64,000 nucleotides of DNA from DASXIF01 sp036498145 (GCA_963708625.1 CAVPSV010000002.1:620001-684000), one strand, 5' to 3'. Positions 1 to 8,864 are shown, numbered from the stretch's first letter. The notes: a model not told the origin generated them from the sequence alone. Made by a program: numbers and translations.

Positions 1-201
1 CGGCTCGCGGCGGCGGGATTGGTCGTCGTGCACTGGGCGCCGACCGTTATTCGCGGGGAACCGCACGGCTTCGCGCACCAGGTCAAGGAGTGGCTCGTAC
101 GACGAGCCGCCGAACTCAATACCCAGCTGCCGCCCGGAACGGGGCCGATCCGGCCGCCCGGCGGCGCATCGCCGCAGCCGTTCGTGGTCCCCGGCCTCTA
201 A
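1..201 (+). CDS. 3' end of an unidentified protein (partial)
   Basis: The frame is open from the first base of the window and ends in a TAA at 199-201, so this is the C-terminal 66 residues of a gene that begins upstream. The visible part is a short hydrophobic stretch (LAAAGLVVVHW), a segment with HGFAHQVKEWLVRRAAEL, and a proline/glycine-rich tail. I recognise no family. An internal TTG at 19 gives a 60-residue reading, but nothing suggests it is a true start. The following 70 bases to the end of the converging gene hold nothing I can identify. Confidence 0.45.
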   Translation, partial: RLAAAGLVVVHWAPTVIRGEPHGFAHQVKEWLVRRAAELNTQLPPGTGPIRPPGGASPQPFVVPGL

Positions 202-272
202 CTTGCTTGATCAACAGGCGTGGATGGCGAATATCGACCAGATCGCCCTTTTGATCATGAGGGAGGGGGAGG

Positions 273-1082
273 CTAGCGGCCGTGAAAGTTCGGGGTGCGC
301 TTCTCGGCGAAGGCGCGCGGGCCCTCCTTGGCGTCCTCGCTCCGGAATACCGCCATACCTAGCCCGGCCTCGATCTTGAACGCATCGTTCTCCGGCATTG
401 CCTCGGTCTCGCGGATGGTGCGCAGGATCGCCTGTACCGCCAGCGGCCCGTTCGCCGCGATGGCGCCCGCGATCTCCAGTGCCTTGTCCAGCGCCTGACC
501 GTCGGCCACCACGTGCCCGATCAGTCCGATCTCCTTGGCCTCGGTGGCAGTGATGTGTCGACCGGTAAGCAGCAGGTCGGCGGCCACGGTGTAGGGCAGC
601 TGACGCACCAATCGCACCGCAGAGCCGCCGAGCGGGAACAGGCCCCAGCGCGGTTCGCTCACCCCGAACCGTGCGCTCTGGCCGGCGACCCGGATGTCGG
701 TGGCTTGCAGGATCTCCGTGCCACCGGCAATGGCCGGTCCCTCGACCGCCGCGATCAACGGCTTGCTCAGCCGACGGCCCTTGAGCAGTGGCTCGATCAC
801 GGACAGGTCCATGGATGACGCGCGCTCGCTCGGGTGGCTGGTGGTCATCGCCTTGAGGTCAGCGCCGGCGCAGAACGCCCCGCCGGCCCCGGTGAGGATG
901 CAGGCGCGGATCTCCGGGTCGTCGTCCACCCGATCCCAGGCCGCCTTCATGCCCGCGAGCATCGGTCCGGACAGCGCGTTCTTGGCCTCCGGCCGGTTCA
1001 TCGTGACGATGAGAATCGAGCCACGCTGTTCGACGAGGCAGTGCTGGTCCTCAGGCGTCACCGGGGACGTCGCGGTGGTCAT
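273..1082 (-). CDS. echA19: Enoyl-CoA hydratase, EchA19-like (steroid side chain)
   Basis: Crotonase-family protein of 269 residues that should hydrate an enoyl-CoA in beta-oxidation. The oxyanion-hole segments GGAFCAGADLKAM and EGPAIAGGTEI are visible, followed by SARFGVSEPRWGLFPLGG, which carries the catalytic glutamate position. The ATG at 1082 is chosen over the longer frame because AGGAGG lies about 10 bases upstream and the protein then begins at the usual crotonase N-terminus. It diverges from fadD19 across a 63-base gap that contains a KstR-type half-perfect operator, exactly the Rv3515c/Rv3516 arrangement of M. tuberculosis, where EchA19 acts on cholesterol side-chain enoyl-CoA. The exact substrate is inferred from context. 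Confidence 0.8.
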   Translation of the reverse strand: MTTATSPVTPEDQHCLVEQRGSILIVTMNRPEAKNALSGPMLAGMKAAWDRVDDDPEIRACILTGAGGAFCAGADLKAMTTSHPSERASSMDLSVIEPLLKGRRLSKPLIAAVEGPAIAGGTEILQATDIRVAGQSARFGVSEPRWGLFPLGGSAVRLVRQLPYTVAADLLLTGRHITATEAKEIGLIGHVVADGQALDKALEIAGAIAANGPLAVQAILRTIRETEAMPENDAFKIEAGLGMAVFRSEDAKEGPRAFAEKRTPNFHGR

Positions 1083-1120
1083 GCGGGGCGGTCCTCCTGC
1101 GAGTCGGGGTTGCCAGAAAC

Positions 1121-1134
1121 GATAACAGGTTCTA
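1121..1134. promoter_or_regulatory. KstR-type operator between echA19 and fadD19
   Basis: The 14-mer GATAACAGGTTCTA matches the KstR consensus TnnAACnnGTTnnA at every fixed position except the first (G for T). It lies in the 63-base gap between the divergent echA19 and fadD19 starts, 12 bases before the fadD19 ATG. KstR is the TetR-family repressor of cholesterol catabolism in mycobacteria and rhodococci; no kstR gene is in the window. Confidence 0.6.
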
Positions 1135-1145
1135 GTTTTTGCGTC

Positions 1146-2780
1146 ATGGCCTTGAATATCGCCGACCTCTTCGAACACGCCGCGGACCTGTTCCCGGAAC
1201 GCCTCGCGGTGACCTGCGGTGACGATGAGCGCACCTATGCCCAGCTCGAGGAGCGTGCGAACCGGCTGGCGCACCACCTCGCCGCGCACGGCGTCGGCGC
1301 CGGCTCACACGTCGCCATGTGCACGCGCAACAGCATCGAAGCAATCGAGACCATGCTCGCGACCTACAAGCTGCGCGCAGCACTGATCAACGTCAACTAC
1401 CGCTACACCGCGACCGAGGTCCAGTACGTGCTGGACAACGCGGACGTGGTGGCGCTGGTGCACGACCAGGAGTTCTCTCCGCAGATCAGCGAGGCGCTGC
1501 CCGGTGCCGCCACCGTGAAGCACGTGGTGGTGATCGCGGACACCAGCGGCGCCGCGACCACGGGCGTGGACTACGAGGACGCGCTGGCTGAAGGCAACCC
1601 ACGGCGCGACTTCGAAGAGCGCAGCCCGGACGACCTGTACATCCTCTACACCGGCGGCACCACCGGCGCACCCAAGGGCGTGCTATGGCGACACGAGGAC
1701 GTGTGGCGCACTCTCGGCGGCGGCGTCAACTTCGTCACCGGCGAACTGCTGCCTGACGAGTTCGCCCAATCGGAGCTGGGCAAGGTCACCGGCGGGATGG
1801 TTCGGCTGTGCCTGGCCCCACTCATCCACGGCAATGCCCAATGGGCGGCGCTGATGGCGCTGTTCGGCGGCGACACGGTGGCGCTGCTGCCGCAGTTCGA
1901 TCCGGTCGCGGTGTGGCAGACCGTGCAGCGACGCAAGGTGAATGTCATCGTGCTCATCGGCGATGCGATGGCGCGGCCGATGATCGAAGCGTTCAAGGCG
2001 GGCGACTACGACGTCTCCAGCGTGTTCGCGGTATCCAGCAGCGCGGCGCTGTTCTCGCAGTCGGTCAAGAACGAGTACCTGCAGGCGCTGCCGAACTCGG
2101 TGCTCACCGACTCCATCGGATCATCCGAAACCGGGTTCATGGGTATCGGCATGGTCAACAAGGACAGTGAGATCGGCGTCGGCGGCCCACGGGTGAACGT
2201 CAATAAGGACACCATCGTCATCGACGAGGACGACCAGCCGATCCCGCCCGGCTCCGAGCAGATCGGACGTCTGGCGCGCGGTGGATTCATCCCGATCGGG
2301 TACTACAAGGACCCGGAGAAGACCGCCCGCTTGTTCGTGGAGGTCGACGGCAAGCGGTACACGGTGCCCGGTGACTTCGCCCGGCATGAAGCCGATGGCA
2401 GCATCACCCTGCTCGGACGCGGCAACACCTGCGTGAACACCGGCGGCGAAAAGGTGTTCCCCGAAGAGGTGGAGAGCGCGCTGATGTCCCACCCGGACGT
2501 CTTCGACGTGCTGGTGGTCGGCGTGCCGGACGAGCGGCTCGGTCAACGCGTAGCCGCGGTTGTCGAGGCACGGCCGGGCGCCTCACCCACGTTCGAGCAA
2601 CTGAGTGCGCACGCGCGCACGCAGATCGCCGGCTACAAGGTGCCCAAGAGCATCTGGTTCGTCGACAAGGTGCAGCGACTGGCGACCGGCAAGGCCGACT
2701 ACCGATGGGCGAGCACCTACGCCAGCGATCACCCGGAGGATGTGCTGTGCGCACCGCGGTCAGCGAACAGCTCGGCATAA
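1146..2780 (+). CDS. fadD19: Steroid-26-oate/fatty acid CoA ligase, FadD19-like
   Basis: AMP-forming acyl-CoA synthetase of 544 residues. The P-loop motif YILYTGGTTGAPKG (about 165-178) is followed by RHED, the SIGSSETG adenylate-binding segment and the C-terminal GYKVPKSIW hinge; the catalytic lysine of ATGKADYRW is present near the end. The N-terminus MALNIADLFEHA and the overall sequence are close to FadD19 (Rv3515c), which activates C8-side-chain 3-oxo-cholestenoate-type acids. The ATG at 1146 is preferred because upstream residues in the same frame do not resemble the family. It overlaps the next gene by 34 bases, so the two are probably co-transcribed from the KstR-controlled promoter at 1121-1134. 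Confidence 0.85.
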   Translation: MALNIADLFEHAADLFPERLAVTCGDDERTYAQLEERANRLAHHLAAHGVGAGSHVAMCTRNSIEAIETMLATYKLRAALINVNYRYTATEVQYVLDNADVVALVHDQEFSPQISEALPGAATVKHVVVIADTSGAATTGVDYEDALAEGNPRRDFEERSPDDLYILYTGGTTGAPKGVLWRHEDVWRTLGGGVNFVTGELLPDEFAQSELGKVTGGMVRLCLAPLIHGNAQWAALMALFGGDTVALLPQFDPVAVWQTVQRRKVNVIVLIGDAMARPMIEAFKAGDYDVSSVFAVSSSAALFSQSVKNEYLQALPNSVLTDSIGSSETGFMGIGMVNKDSEIGVGGPRVNVNKDTIVIDEDDQPIPPGSEQIGRLARGGFIPIGYYKDPEKTARLFVEVDGKRYTVPGDFARHEADGSITLLGRGNTCVNTGGEKVFPEEVESALMSHPDVFDVLVVGVPDERLGQRVAAVVEARPGASPTFEQLSAHARTQIAGYKVPKSIWFVDKVQRLATGKADYRWASTYASDHPEDVLCAPRSANSSA

Positions 2781-3851
2781 CGCACCCGATCTTCGGGTTC
2801 ACCCCGTCCGAGCACGTGGCTGCCGCCATCAGCCGCGCCGGGGGTCTCGGCGTATTGGGTTGCGTGCGCTTCAACGAGGCGGACGAACTCGACGCCGTGC
2901 TGAACTGGATGGACGAGAACACCGACGGCAAGCCGTACGGGGTGGACATCGTCATGCCCGCCAAGGTGCCGGAGGAGGGCACCGCGAGCGACCTCGGTAA
3001 GTACATCCCGGACGGGCACCGCGCGTTCGTCGAGGACACCCTGCGCAAGCTCGGTGTACCGCCGCTGCCGCGACGACGGTGACCCGGCCCGCGACGGTGT
3101 CCTCGGCTGGTTGCACTCGGTTGCCCGGGCGCACGTGGACGTGGCGATGCAACACCCGATCAAGCTGATTGCCAACGCGCTGGGCTCACCGCCCAAGGAC
3201 GTCATCGACGAGGCGCATGCGCATGGCGTGCCGGTCGCCGCGCTGGCCGGCAAGGCCAAGCATGCTCGCTCGCACGTCGACAACGGGGTGGACATCGTCA
3301 TCGCGCAGGGCACCGAGGCCGGCGGGCACACCGGTGAGATCGCCACCATGGTGCTGGTACCGGAGATCGTCGATGCGGTCGGCTCCGATGCGCACGTGCT
3401 GGCCGCCGGCGGCATCGGTTCGGGCCGCCAGATCGCCGCCGCGTTGGCGCTCGGCGCCGGCGGGGTGTGGATGGGTTCGTACTGGCTGACCGCGTCGGAG
3501 TACCAGCTGGGCACCGGCGACGCGGTGCAGCGTGCGCTGGTTGCGGCCGGCTCGGACCAGACGGTCCGCGCGCGCGTCTACAGCGGCAAGCCTGCCCGAT
3601 TGCTGAAGACCAAGTGGACGCAGGCGTGGGCCGAGCCCGGTGCGCCGGAGCCGCTGCCGATGCCGTTGCAGAACCTGCTGGTCAGCGAGGCGCACCAGCG
3701 TATTGCGGCTGCGGACGACCCGGAAGTCGTGGCCATGCCGGTCGGCCAGATCGTCGGCCGGATGAACTCGGTGCGGCCAGTCGCGGAGCTGATCGCCGAC
3801 CTGGTCGCGGAATTCGACGAGACGCTCGCCCGCCTCGACAAGTTGCGGTGA
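2747..3851 (+). pseudogene. Nitronate monooxygenase-like flavoprotein, frame interrupted
   Basis: An FMN-dependent NPD/nitronate monooxygenase-like protein of about 367 residues read in two frames. The first part (GTG 2747, HPIFGFTP, GYD-type VDIVMPAKVPEEG) runs to a stop at 3080-3082; the second resumes with DGVLGWLHSVARAHVDV, then AQGTEAGGHTGEIATM and AAGGIGSGRQIAAALALGA, the family's FMN-phosphate site. Removing one C at 3070-3071 restores PLPDDGDPARDGVLGW and a length divisible by three. The GTG start follows GGAGGA and lies inside the fadD19 3' end. Homologous genes accompany acyl-CoA ligases in actinobacterial lipid-degradation clusters; the substrate is unknown. The break could be a sequencing error. 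Confidence 0.7.
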
Positions 3852-5026
3852 TCGCGGCCGGCAGTACTGACGCGTTCGCACCGGCACGCCTCGGCCCGAT
3901 CACGCTACGAAACCGGATCATCAAGGCGGCCACGTTCGAGGGCAAGAGCCCGCGCGGGCTGGTCACCGACGATCTGGTGCAGTTCCACCTGCAGGTGGCG
4001 CGGGGTGGCGCCGCGATGACCACCGTGGCCTACCTGGCCGTCTCGCCGGCGGGACGTACCGACCGGCACCAGATCCACTGGCGTCCCGAGGCCCTCGCCG
4101 GCTTGCGGCGGCTCACCGACGCGGTACATGCCGAGGGCGCAGCCGCCAGCGCGCAGATCGGACACGCCGGTCCAGTGGCCGATGCCCGCTCGAACCGCCT
4201 GCCCGCGCTGGCACCGGGACGCTCGTTCCAGCCGGCGACGCTGAGCCGGACGCAGGCGGCGACGCCGGCTGACCTGGATCGGATCGTCCGCGAACACGGC
4301 GACGCGGCCAGGATGGCTGGCGAGAGCGGCTTCGACGCAGTGGAGATCCACCTTGGACACAACTACCTGGCCAGCTCGTTTCTGAGCCCGCGGCTCAACC
4401 ACCGGCGCGACGGCTACGGAGGCGCGCTGGCCAACCGGGCTCGGCTCGCGCGGGAGATCGCCCGTGCGGTTAGGGACGCGGTCGGCGGCCGGCTGGCGAT
4501 CCTGGCGAAGCTCAACATGGACGATGGCGTGCGCGGCGGCTTCGGCATCGACGAGGCGATCCAGGTGGCGCAATGGCTGGAGGCCGACGGTTCGCTCGAT
4601 GCGCTGGAGCTGACTGCGGGCAGTTCATTGCTCAACCCGATGTACCTGTTCAAGGGACCGGCGCCGATCAAGGAGTTCGCGGCGGCGATGCGCCATCCGG
4701 TGCTGCGCTGGGGCGTACGCATCGCCGGGCGCACGCGACTGCACGACTATCCCTACCGCGACGCATACCTGCTGGCCGATGCCGCGAAGGTGCGCTCCGC
4801 GGTGTCGCTGCCGCTGATCCTGCTGGGTGGGGTCACCGATCGCGGCGTCATCGAGGCGGCGATGGCCGCGGGTTTCGACTTCGTCGCCATGGCCCGTGCC
4901 CTGCTGCGTGAGCCCGACCTGGTGAACCGGATGGCGGCCGATGCCGCCGTGACATCGCGCTGCATCCACTGCAACCAATGCATGCCAACCATCTACACCG
5001 GTACCCGATGCGTGCTGGTCGATTGA
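3848..5026 (+). CDS. NADH:flavin oxidoreductase, Old Yellow Enzyme family
   Basis: FMN-binding TIM-barrel reductase of 392 residues. Visible family signatures are the N-terminal FAPARLGPITLRNRIIKAAT, QIGHAGPVA, the catalytic-loop histidine segment VEIHLGHNYLASSFLSPRLN, DGYGG, and LLGGVTDRGVIEAAM with the phosphate-binding GFDFVAMARALLREPD. The C-terminus RCIHCNQCMPTIYTGTRC has a cysteine cluster like the 4Fe-4S-binding members (2,4-dienoyl-CoA reductase and Bai-type). The GTG at 3848 overlaps the previous stop (GTGA), so it is translationally coupled to the nitronate-monooxygenase-like gene. It probably reduces an enone or dienoyl-CoA intermediate in the same pathway; that is inference. Confidence 0.8.
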   Translation: MIAAGSTDAFAPARLGPITLRNRIIKAATFEGKSPRGLVTDDLVQFHLQVARGGAAMTTVAYLAVSPAGRTDRHQIHWRPEALAGLRRLTDAVHAEGAAASAQIGHAGPVADARSNRLPALAPGRSFQPATLSRTQAATPADLDRIVREHGDAARMAGESGFDAVEIHLGHNYLASSFLSPRLNHRRDGYGGALANRARLAREIARAVRDAVGGRLAILAKLNMDDGVRGGFGIDEAIQVAQWLEADGSLDALELTAGSSLLNPMYLFKGPAPIKEFAAAMRHPVLRWGVRIAGRTRLHDYPYRDAYLLADAAKVRSAVSLPLILLGGVTDRGVIEAAMAAGFDFVAMARALLREPDLVNRMAADAAVTSRCIHCNQCMPTIYTGTRCVLVD

Positions 5027-5073
5027 TGCCGGCGCCCGAGCTGCGCGAACGCGAGTGCGAGCGGCAGCTGAGA

Positions 5074-6195
5074 TCAGGCGGGGGCGGCGGCGAGTTCGGC
5101 GCCGAGGCGGCGGAGCTGGACGGTCGCCGCGCCGAGGGTGAACTCGTTGCGCTTGGCGGCGAGGAAGTAGCGATGCGCCGGGGCGTCGATGTCGATCCCG
5201 GTACCGCCGTGCACATGCACCGCCGTGTGCGCCACCCGATGTCCGGCGTCGGCCGCCCAGAACTTCGCGGTGGTGATCTCGGTCGGGCACGGCAGTGGCT
5301 CAGCGACGCGCCAGGCGGCTTCCCACATCGTCAGCCGCACCGCCTCGACGTCGATATAGGCGTCGGCCAGACGCTGCGCGACGGCCTGGAAGCTGCCGAT
5401 CGGGCGCCCGAACTGTTCGCGCTCGCGCGCGTAGGCGGCAGTGAGTTCGACCGCACGCTCCAGCACGCCCAGTTGGTGCGCACAGGTGCCGACGGTGGCA
5501 CGGGCGAGCATCCAGTGCAACAGATCGCCGCCGGCGATGGTGCCCTGGATGCGCCGATCGTCGCCGACCCGCACGCCGGCCAGGTCGAGCGAGGCTGCGG
5601 TGTCGCCGTCGACGATGTGCTGCGCCTCGATGCCGACGCCGGGGTCGGACGGGAGCACGATGAACACCGCCGGCCCATCCTCCGTGCTCACCGGCACCAG
5701 GACCGCGTCTGCGGTGGTGCCGATCGGGACCACGGCCTTGCTGCCGCTGATCACCCACTCCTCGCCGTCACGCGTGGCGCGGGTGACGGGCTGCTCGGGG
5801 GTGTCGCTGAGATCCTCGGTGAGCGCGGCGGTGAGCAGCACGTCTCCGGCGGCGGCCGGGACCGCCCACTGCACGCGCTGCGCGTCGGTGCCGAAGTGCG
5901 CGATGGCAGCGGCTGCCACAGAAATGCAGGACAGGTAGGGGACCTGCGCCACCGCGCGGCCCAGTTCGATGAGCACGCTGCATTGCTCGAGCAGGTCGAG
6001 GCCGCCGCCGCCCACGCTCTGCGGCAATGCGGCGGCAAGCACGCCGGCCTCGGCCAACGCGGCCCAGAGCTCCCGGTCCAGATGTGGGCCGGCGTCCTCT
6101 ACCGCGCGCAGTCGCTGCGGTGTGGCGAAGTCGGTGGCGATGCGGCGCGTGAGCGCGGCCAGCTCCTGCTGGGTGTCGGTCAGGGTGAAGTCCAT
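5074..6195 (-). CDS. fadE27: Acyl-CoA dehydrogenase subunit, FadE27/ChsE5-like
   Basis: Acyl-CoA dehydrogenase-fold protein of 373 residues, starting MDFTLTDTQQELAAL at the ATG 6195, which has GGAGG about 8 bases upstream (a longer frame to 6219 lacks this). It contains the ACAD middle-domain segment QPVTRATRDGEEWVISGSKA and a C-terminal helical domain (REREQFGRPIGSFQAVAQRLAD). It lies 36 bases downstream of the FadE26-like gene. In M. tuberculosis FadE26-FadE27 (ChsE4-ChsE5, Rv3504-Rv3505) form an alpha2-beta2 dehydrogenase for the C27 cholesterol side chain, with FAD residues shared between the two chains. The same partnership is inferred here. Confidence 0.8.
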   Translation of the reverse strand: MDFTLTDTQQELAALTRRIATDFATPQRLRAVEDAGPHLDRELWAALAEAGVLAAALPQSVGGGGLDLLEQCSVLIELGRAVAQVPYLSCISVAAAAIAHFGTDAQRVQWAVPAAAGDVLLTAALTEDLSDTPEQPVTRATRDGEEWVISGSKAVVPIGTTADAVLVPVSTEDGPAVFIVLPSDPGVGIEAQHIVDGDTAASLDLAGVRVGDDRRIQGTIAGGDLLHWMLARATVGTCAHQLGVLERAVELTAAYAREREQFGRPIGSFQAVAQRLADAYIDVEAVRLTMWEAAWRVAEPLPCPTEITTAKFWAADAGHRVAHTAVHVHGGTGIDIDAPAHRYFLAAKRNEFTLGAATVQLRRLGAELAAAPA

Positions 6196-6231
6196 CGTGC
6201 TACCTCCGCTGTCGCTCAACGTCGCGCCGTC

Positions 6232-7407
6232 TCAACGCCCACTTGAGGGCAGCCGCAGGCCGACTCCGGCGATGATGTCGCGCTGGATCTCGTTGGTGCC
6301 GCCGCCGAAGGTCAGGATCAGCGATGAGCGGGCCATCCGCTCCACCCGCGCCTGCAGCACCGCGGCAGGAGAGCCCATCCGCACCATGCCGTTCGCACCG
6401 ATCACCTCGGTGAGCAGCCGGTAGGCCTCGGTGGCGAATTCGGTGCCGAACACCTTGGTCGCCGACGCGTCCGCAGGCCCGACGCCCGACCCAGATGCGA
6501 TGCGCCAGTTCATCAGCCGCAGGAACTGCACCTTGGCGTGTACCCGGGCCAGGTGTATCTGCACCCATTCCTGGTCGATGACGCGACGGCCGTCGGCGAG
6601 CTTGGTGTTCTGCGCCCACTCCCGAACCTCGCGCAATGCGGTCAGGATGGGTGCCGCGGAGGTGAGTGCGACCCGTTCGTGGTTGAGCTGGTTGGTGATC
6701 AGCGGCCAGCCGCCGTTGATCTCGCCGACCACCGAGGACACCGGCACCCGCACGTCGGAGTAGTACGTGGCGCTGGTCGTCGGGCCGGACATGGTGCGCA
6801 CCGGCGTCCAGGAGAAGCCGGGGGAGTCGGTGGGCACGATGATCATCGACAGGCCCTTGTGCCGCGGGGCCTCGGGGTCGGTGCGGCAGGCCAGCCAGAC
6901 GTAGTCCGCGTACTGGATCAGGCTGGTCCACATCTTCTGGCCGTTGATGACGAATTCGTCGCCGTCGCGTTCGGCACGGGTGCGCAGCGACGCCAGGTCG
7001 GTGCCGGCGCCCGGCTCGGAGTAGCCGATGGCGAAGTGGATCTCGCCCAAGGCGATCTTGGGCAGGTAGAACGCCCGCTGCTCAGGGGTCCCGAACCGCA
7101 TGATGGTGGGTCCGACCGTGTTGATGGTGAGGAACGGGACAGGCGCGCCGGCGGTCGCGGCCTCATCCGTGAAGATCAGCTGGTCCAGCATGGAGCCACC
7201 GCGGCCGCCGTATTCTTCCGGCCAGCCGAGCGTGAGCCAGCCGTCCTGGCCCATTTGCCGGACCGTTTCCTTGTATGCGCTGCCGTCGCCGTAGTCGCCT
7301 TCCGGAGCGCTCAGCGAGGCGCGGCGTTCGGGGGTCATCAGCGTGGCGAAGTAGCTGCGCAGCTCCGATCGGAGCTGCTCGTGCTCGGCGGAATAGCTGA
7401 TCTGCAT
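6232..7407 (-). CDS. fadE26: Acyl-CoA dehydrogenase subunit, FadE26/ChsE4-like
   Basis: Acyl-CoA dehydrogenase of 391 residues and the first gene of the two-gene fadE operon. The signature FAIGYSEPGAGTDLASLRTRA and FVINGQKMWTSLIQYAD are typical ACAD FAD/substrate segments, and ILTFGGGTNEIQRDIIAGVGL is the usual C-terminal motif. The ATG at 7407 is 14 bases from a perfect KstR operator at 7421-7434, so KstR should repress it. It diverges from fdxD exactly as Rv3504 (fadE26) diverges from Rv3503c (fdxD). The role is dehydrogenation of the steroid side-chain CoA thioester together with FadE27. Confidence 0.85.
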   Translation of the reverse strand: MQISYSAEHEQLRSELRSYFATLMTPERRASLSAPEGDYGDGSAYKETVRQMGQDGWLTLGWPEEYGGRGGSMLDQLIFTDEAATAGAPVPFLTINTVGPTIMRFGTPEQRAFYLPKIALGEIHFAIGYSEPGAGTDLASLRTRAERDGDEFVINGQKMWTSLIQYADYVWLACRTDPEAPRHKGLSMIIVPTDSPGFSWTPVRTMSGPTTSATYYSDVRVPVSSVVGEINGGWPLITNQLNHERVALTSAAPILTALREVREWAQNTKLADGRRVIDQEWVQIHLARVHAKVQFLRLMNWRIASGSGVGPADASATKVFGTEFATEAYRLLTEVIGANGMVRMGSPAAVLQARVERMARSSLILTFGGGTNEIQRDIIAGVGLRLPSSGR

Positions 7408-7420
7408 GGCGCCCTCTCAG

Positions 7421-7434
7421 TGAAACGCGTTCTA
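7421..7434. promoter_or_regulatory. KstR operator upstream of fadE26
   Basis: TGAAACGCGTTCTA is a perfect match to the KstR consensus TnnAACnnGTTnnA. It begins 14 bases upstream of the fadE26 ATG, where bound repressor would block initiation of the fadE26-fadE27 operon. Confidence 0.75.
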
Positions 7435-7520
7435 GTTGCAGACTAGCCGGGTCGACTCTCACCGTCGATAGGCCATGCCAGGGGCGGGACAGACCGTCGG
7501 GCACGGTCGTTGCCTGGAGG

Positions 7521-7534
7521 TAGAACCGGTTCTA
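7521..7534. promoter_or_regulatory. KstR operator upstream of fdxD
   Basis: TAGAACCGGTTCTA is a fully palindromic, perfect match to the KstR consensus. It lies in the 265-base gap between fadE26 and fdxD, 138 bases before the fdxD start, so it may serve the rightward promoter or act together with the site at 7421-7434. The rest of this gap shows no gene. Confidence 0.75.
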
Positions 7535-7672
7535 TGATCAGCACTGCTGCGCGGCACGTGCTGGGTTTACCCTCACCACATGCCGTGACGCAGGGCACAG
7601 CTGTCTCGTTGCGTTGCATAGGGGTCGGCGCGCAACGCCCAACATCGGCGGCCCCGGGTCAGGAGGCGGCAG

Positions 7673-7864
7673 ATGCAGGTCGAGGTCGACCGGAACCTGT
7701 GCGAGGCGAACGCGGTGTGCACCGGACTGGTGCCCGACGTCTTCGAACTCGACGACGACGAGCAGCTCGTCATCAAAGCGGAGACGATCCCTGCAGATCT
7801 AGTAGAACGCGTTTCGCTCGCCGTGACCCGATGCCCCAAGAACGCCTTGAAAACCTTGACGTGA
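7673..7864 (+). CDS. fdxD: 3Fe-4S-type ferredoxin, FdxD-like
   Basis: Ferredoxin of 63 residues with Cys10, Cys16 (CEANAVC) and Cys54 in RCPKNAL. The pattern of three cysteines, with alanine where a fourth would be, is that of single 3Fe-4S ferredoxins that serve actinobacterial cytochromes P450 and oxygenases. The ATG follows AGGAGG about 8 bases upstream. Its place between fadE26 and hsd4A equals that of FdxD (Rv3503c) in the mycobacterial KstR regulon. Its redox partner is not in the window; a steroid P450 such as CYP125 is the obvious candidate. Confidence 0.85.
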   Translation: MQVEVDRNLCEANAVCTGLVPDVFELDDDEQLVIKAETIPADLVERVSLAVTRCPKNALKTLT

Positions 7865-7881
7865 CAAGAGTTGAGCAAAAC

Positions 7882-7895
7882 GAGAACGCGTTCTA
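7882..7895. promoter_or_regulatory. KstR-type operator upstream of hsd4A
   Basis: GAGAACGCGTTCTA agrees with TnnAACnnGTTnnA except at the first base. It lies in the 83-base gap between fdxD and hsd4A, 53 bases before the hsd4A ATG, so the long transporter polycistron may have its own KstR-controlled promoter. Confidence 0.55.
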
Positions 7896-7947
7896 ACATT
7901 TCGGAAATCCACGTGTGCCGATCAGTCTGATTTCGAAGGGTTTGTCC

Positions 7948-8853
7948 ATGCCGGAACCGGCGTTGCACCTCGACGGCCTGGTCGCGGTCGTCACCGGAGC
8001 CGGTGCCGGACTCGGCCGCGCCGAAGCCGTGGCACTGGCCGCCGCGGGAGCCAACGTGGTCGTCAACGACCTCAACGACGGCGACGGTGTGCTCGACGAG
8101 ATCGAAGCCGCTGGCGGCAAGGCGATCCTCGTACCCGGGGACGTGGCCGAGCGTGCGACGGCCGATGCGATCTGCAAGACCGCGCTCGAGCACTTCGGCG
8201 GCCTGCACATCGTGGTGAACAACGCCGGCTTCACCCGCGACCGGATGTTGTTCAACATGAGCGACCAGGAATGGGACGACGTCATCCGGGTGCACCTGCG
8301 CGGTCATTTCCTGCTCGCCCGCAATGCCGCCGCCCACTGGCGCGAGACCGCCAAGGCGAACGGCGCACCCGGCTACGGGCGATTGATCAACACCTCATCC
8401 GAGGCCGGCCTGAGCGGCTCGGAAGGCCAACCCAACTACGCCGCCGCGAAGTCGGGCATCGCGGCGCTGACCATGTCCGCGGCGCGGTCGCTGGCTCGCT
8501 ACGGCGTCACCGCGAATGCCATCTGTCCACGCGCGCGCACCGCGATGACCAGCGGCGTGTTCGGCGAAGCTCCGGCGGGCGTCCTCGACCCGCTGTCCGT
8601 GGAGCACGTCGCCCCGCTCGTCACCTATCTCGCATCGCCGGCCGCCGCGGCGATCAACGGGCAGGTCTTCGTGGTCTACGGCGGGATGGTCGCGCTGATG
8701 GCCGCTCCCACCGTCGAGCGGCGATTCGACACCGCGGGCCCGACGTGGACGGCGACCGAGCTCGCCGACACGGTGGGCTCATACTTCGCCGACCGCGACC
8801 CCAACCAAACCTTCGCCTGCACCGAAGTCCTGAACCTCTCCGTCGAGCGATAA
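7948..8853 (+). CDS. hsd4A: Short-chain dehydrogenase, Hsd4A-like 17-beta-HSD / 3-hydroxyacyl-CoA dehydrogenase
   Basis: Classical SDR of 301 residues with the nucleotide-binding TGAGAGLG, the NNAG structural motif, catalytic Ser in NTSSEAG and the YAAAK active-site pair. It has a C-terminal extension beyond the 250-residue core that is typical of multifunctional-enzyme-type 17-beta-HSDs. The ATG at 7948 is preferred over 7915 because GAAGGG precedes it by about 8 bases. The ortholog Rv3502c (Hsd4A) oxidises 17-beta-hydroxysteroids and C22 3-hydroxyacyl-CoA intermediates. Downstream, 11 bases away, begins the transporter lipoprotein, so this gene heads or is part of that operon. Confidence 0.8.
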   Translation: MPEPALHLDGLVAVVTGAGAGLGRAEAVALAAAGANVVVNDLNDGDGVLDEIEAAGGKAILVPGDVAERATADAICKTALEHFGGLHIVVNNAGFTRDRMLFNMSDQEWDDVIRVHLRGHFLLARNAAAHWRETAKANGAPGYGRLINTSSEAGLSGSEGQPNYAAAKSGIAALTMSAARSLARYGVTANAICPRARTAMTSGVFGEAPAGVLDPLSVEHVAPLVTYLASPAAAAINGQVFVVYGGMVALMAAPTVERRFDTAGPTWTATELADTVGSYFADRDPNQTFACTEVLNLSVER

Positions 8854-8864
8854 GGAGCCACCCC

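Noticed and set aside
834..1145. N-terminal extension of the fadD19 frame by 104 residues
   Set aside because: It is antisense to echA19, is Arg/Gly-rich and unlike the family; the ATG at 1146 matches FadD19 exactly.
7803..7816. Fifth KstR-like sequence (TAGAACGCGTTTCG) inside fdxD
   Set aside because: It lies within coding sequence, lacks the final A, and no promoter follows it; chance occurrence in a sequence coding for Val-Glu-Arg-Val-Ser is likely.
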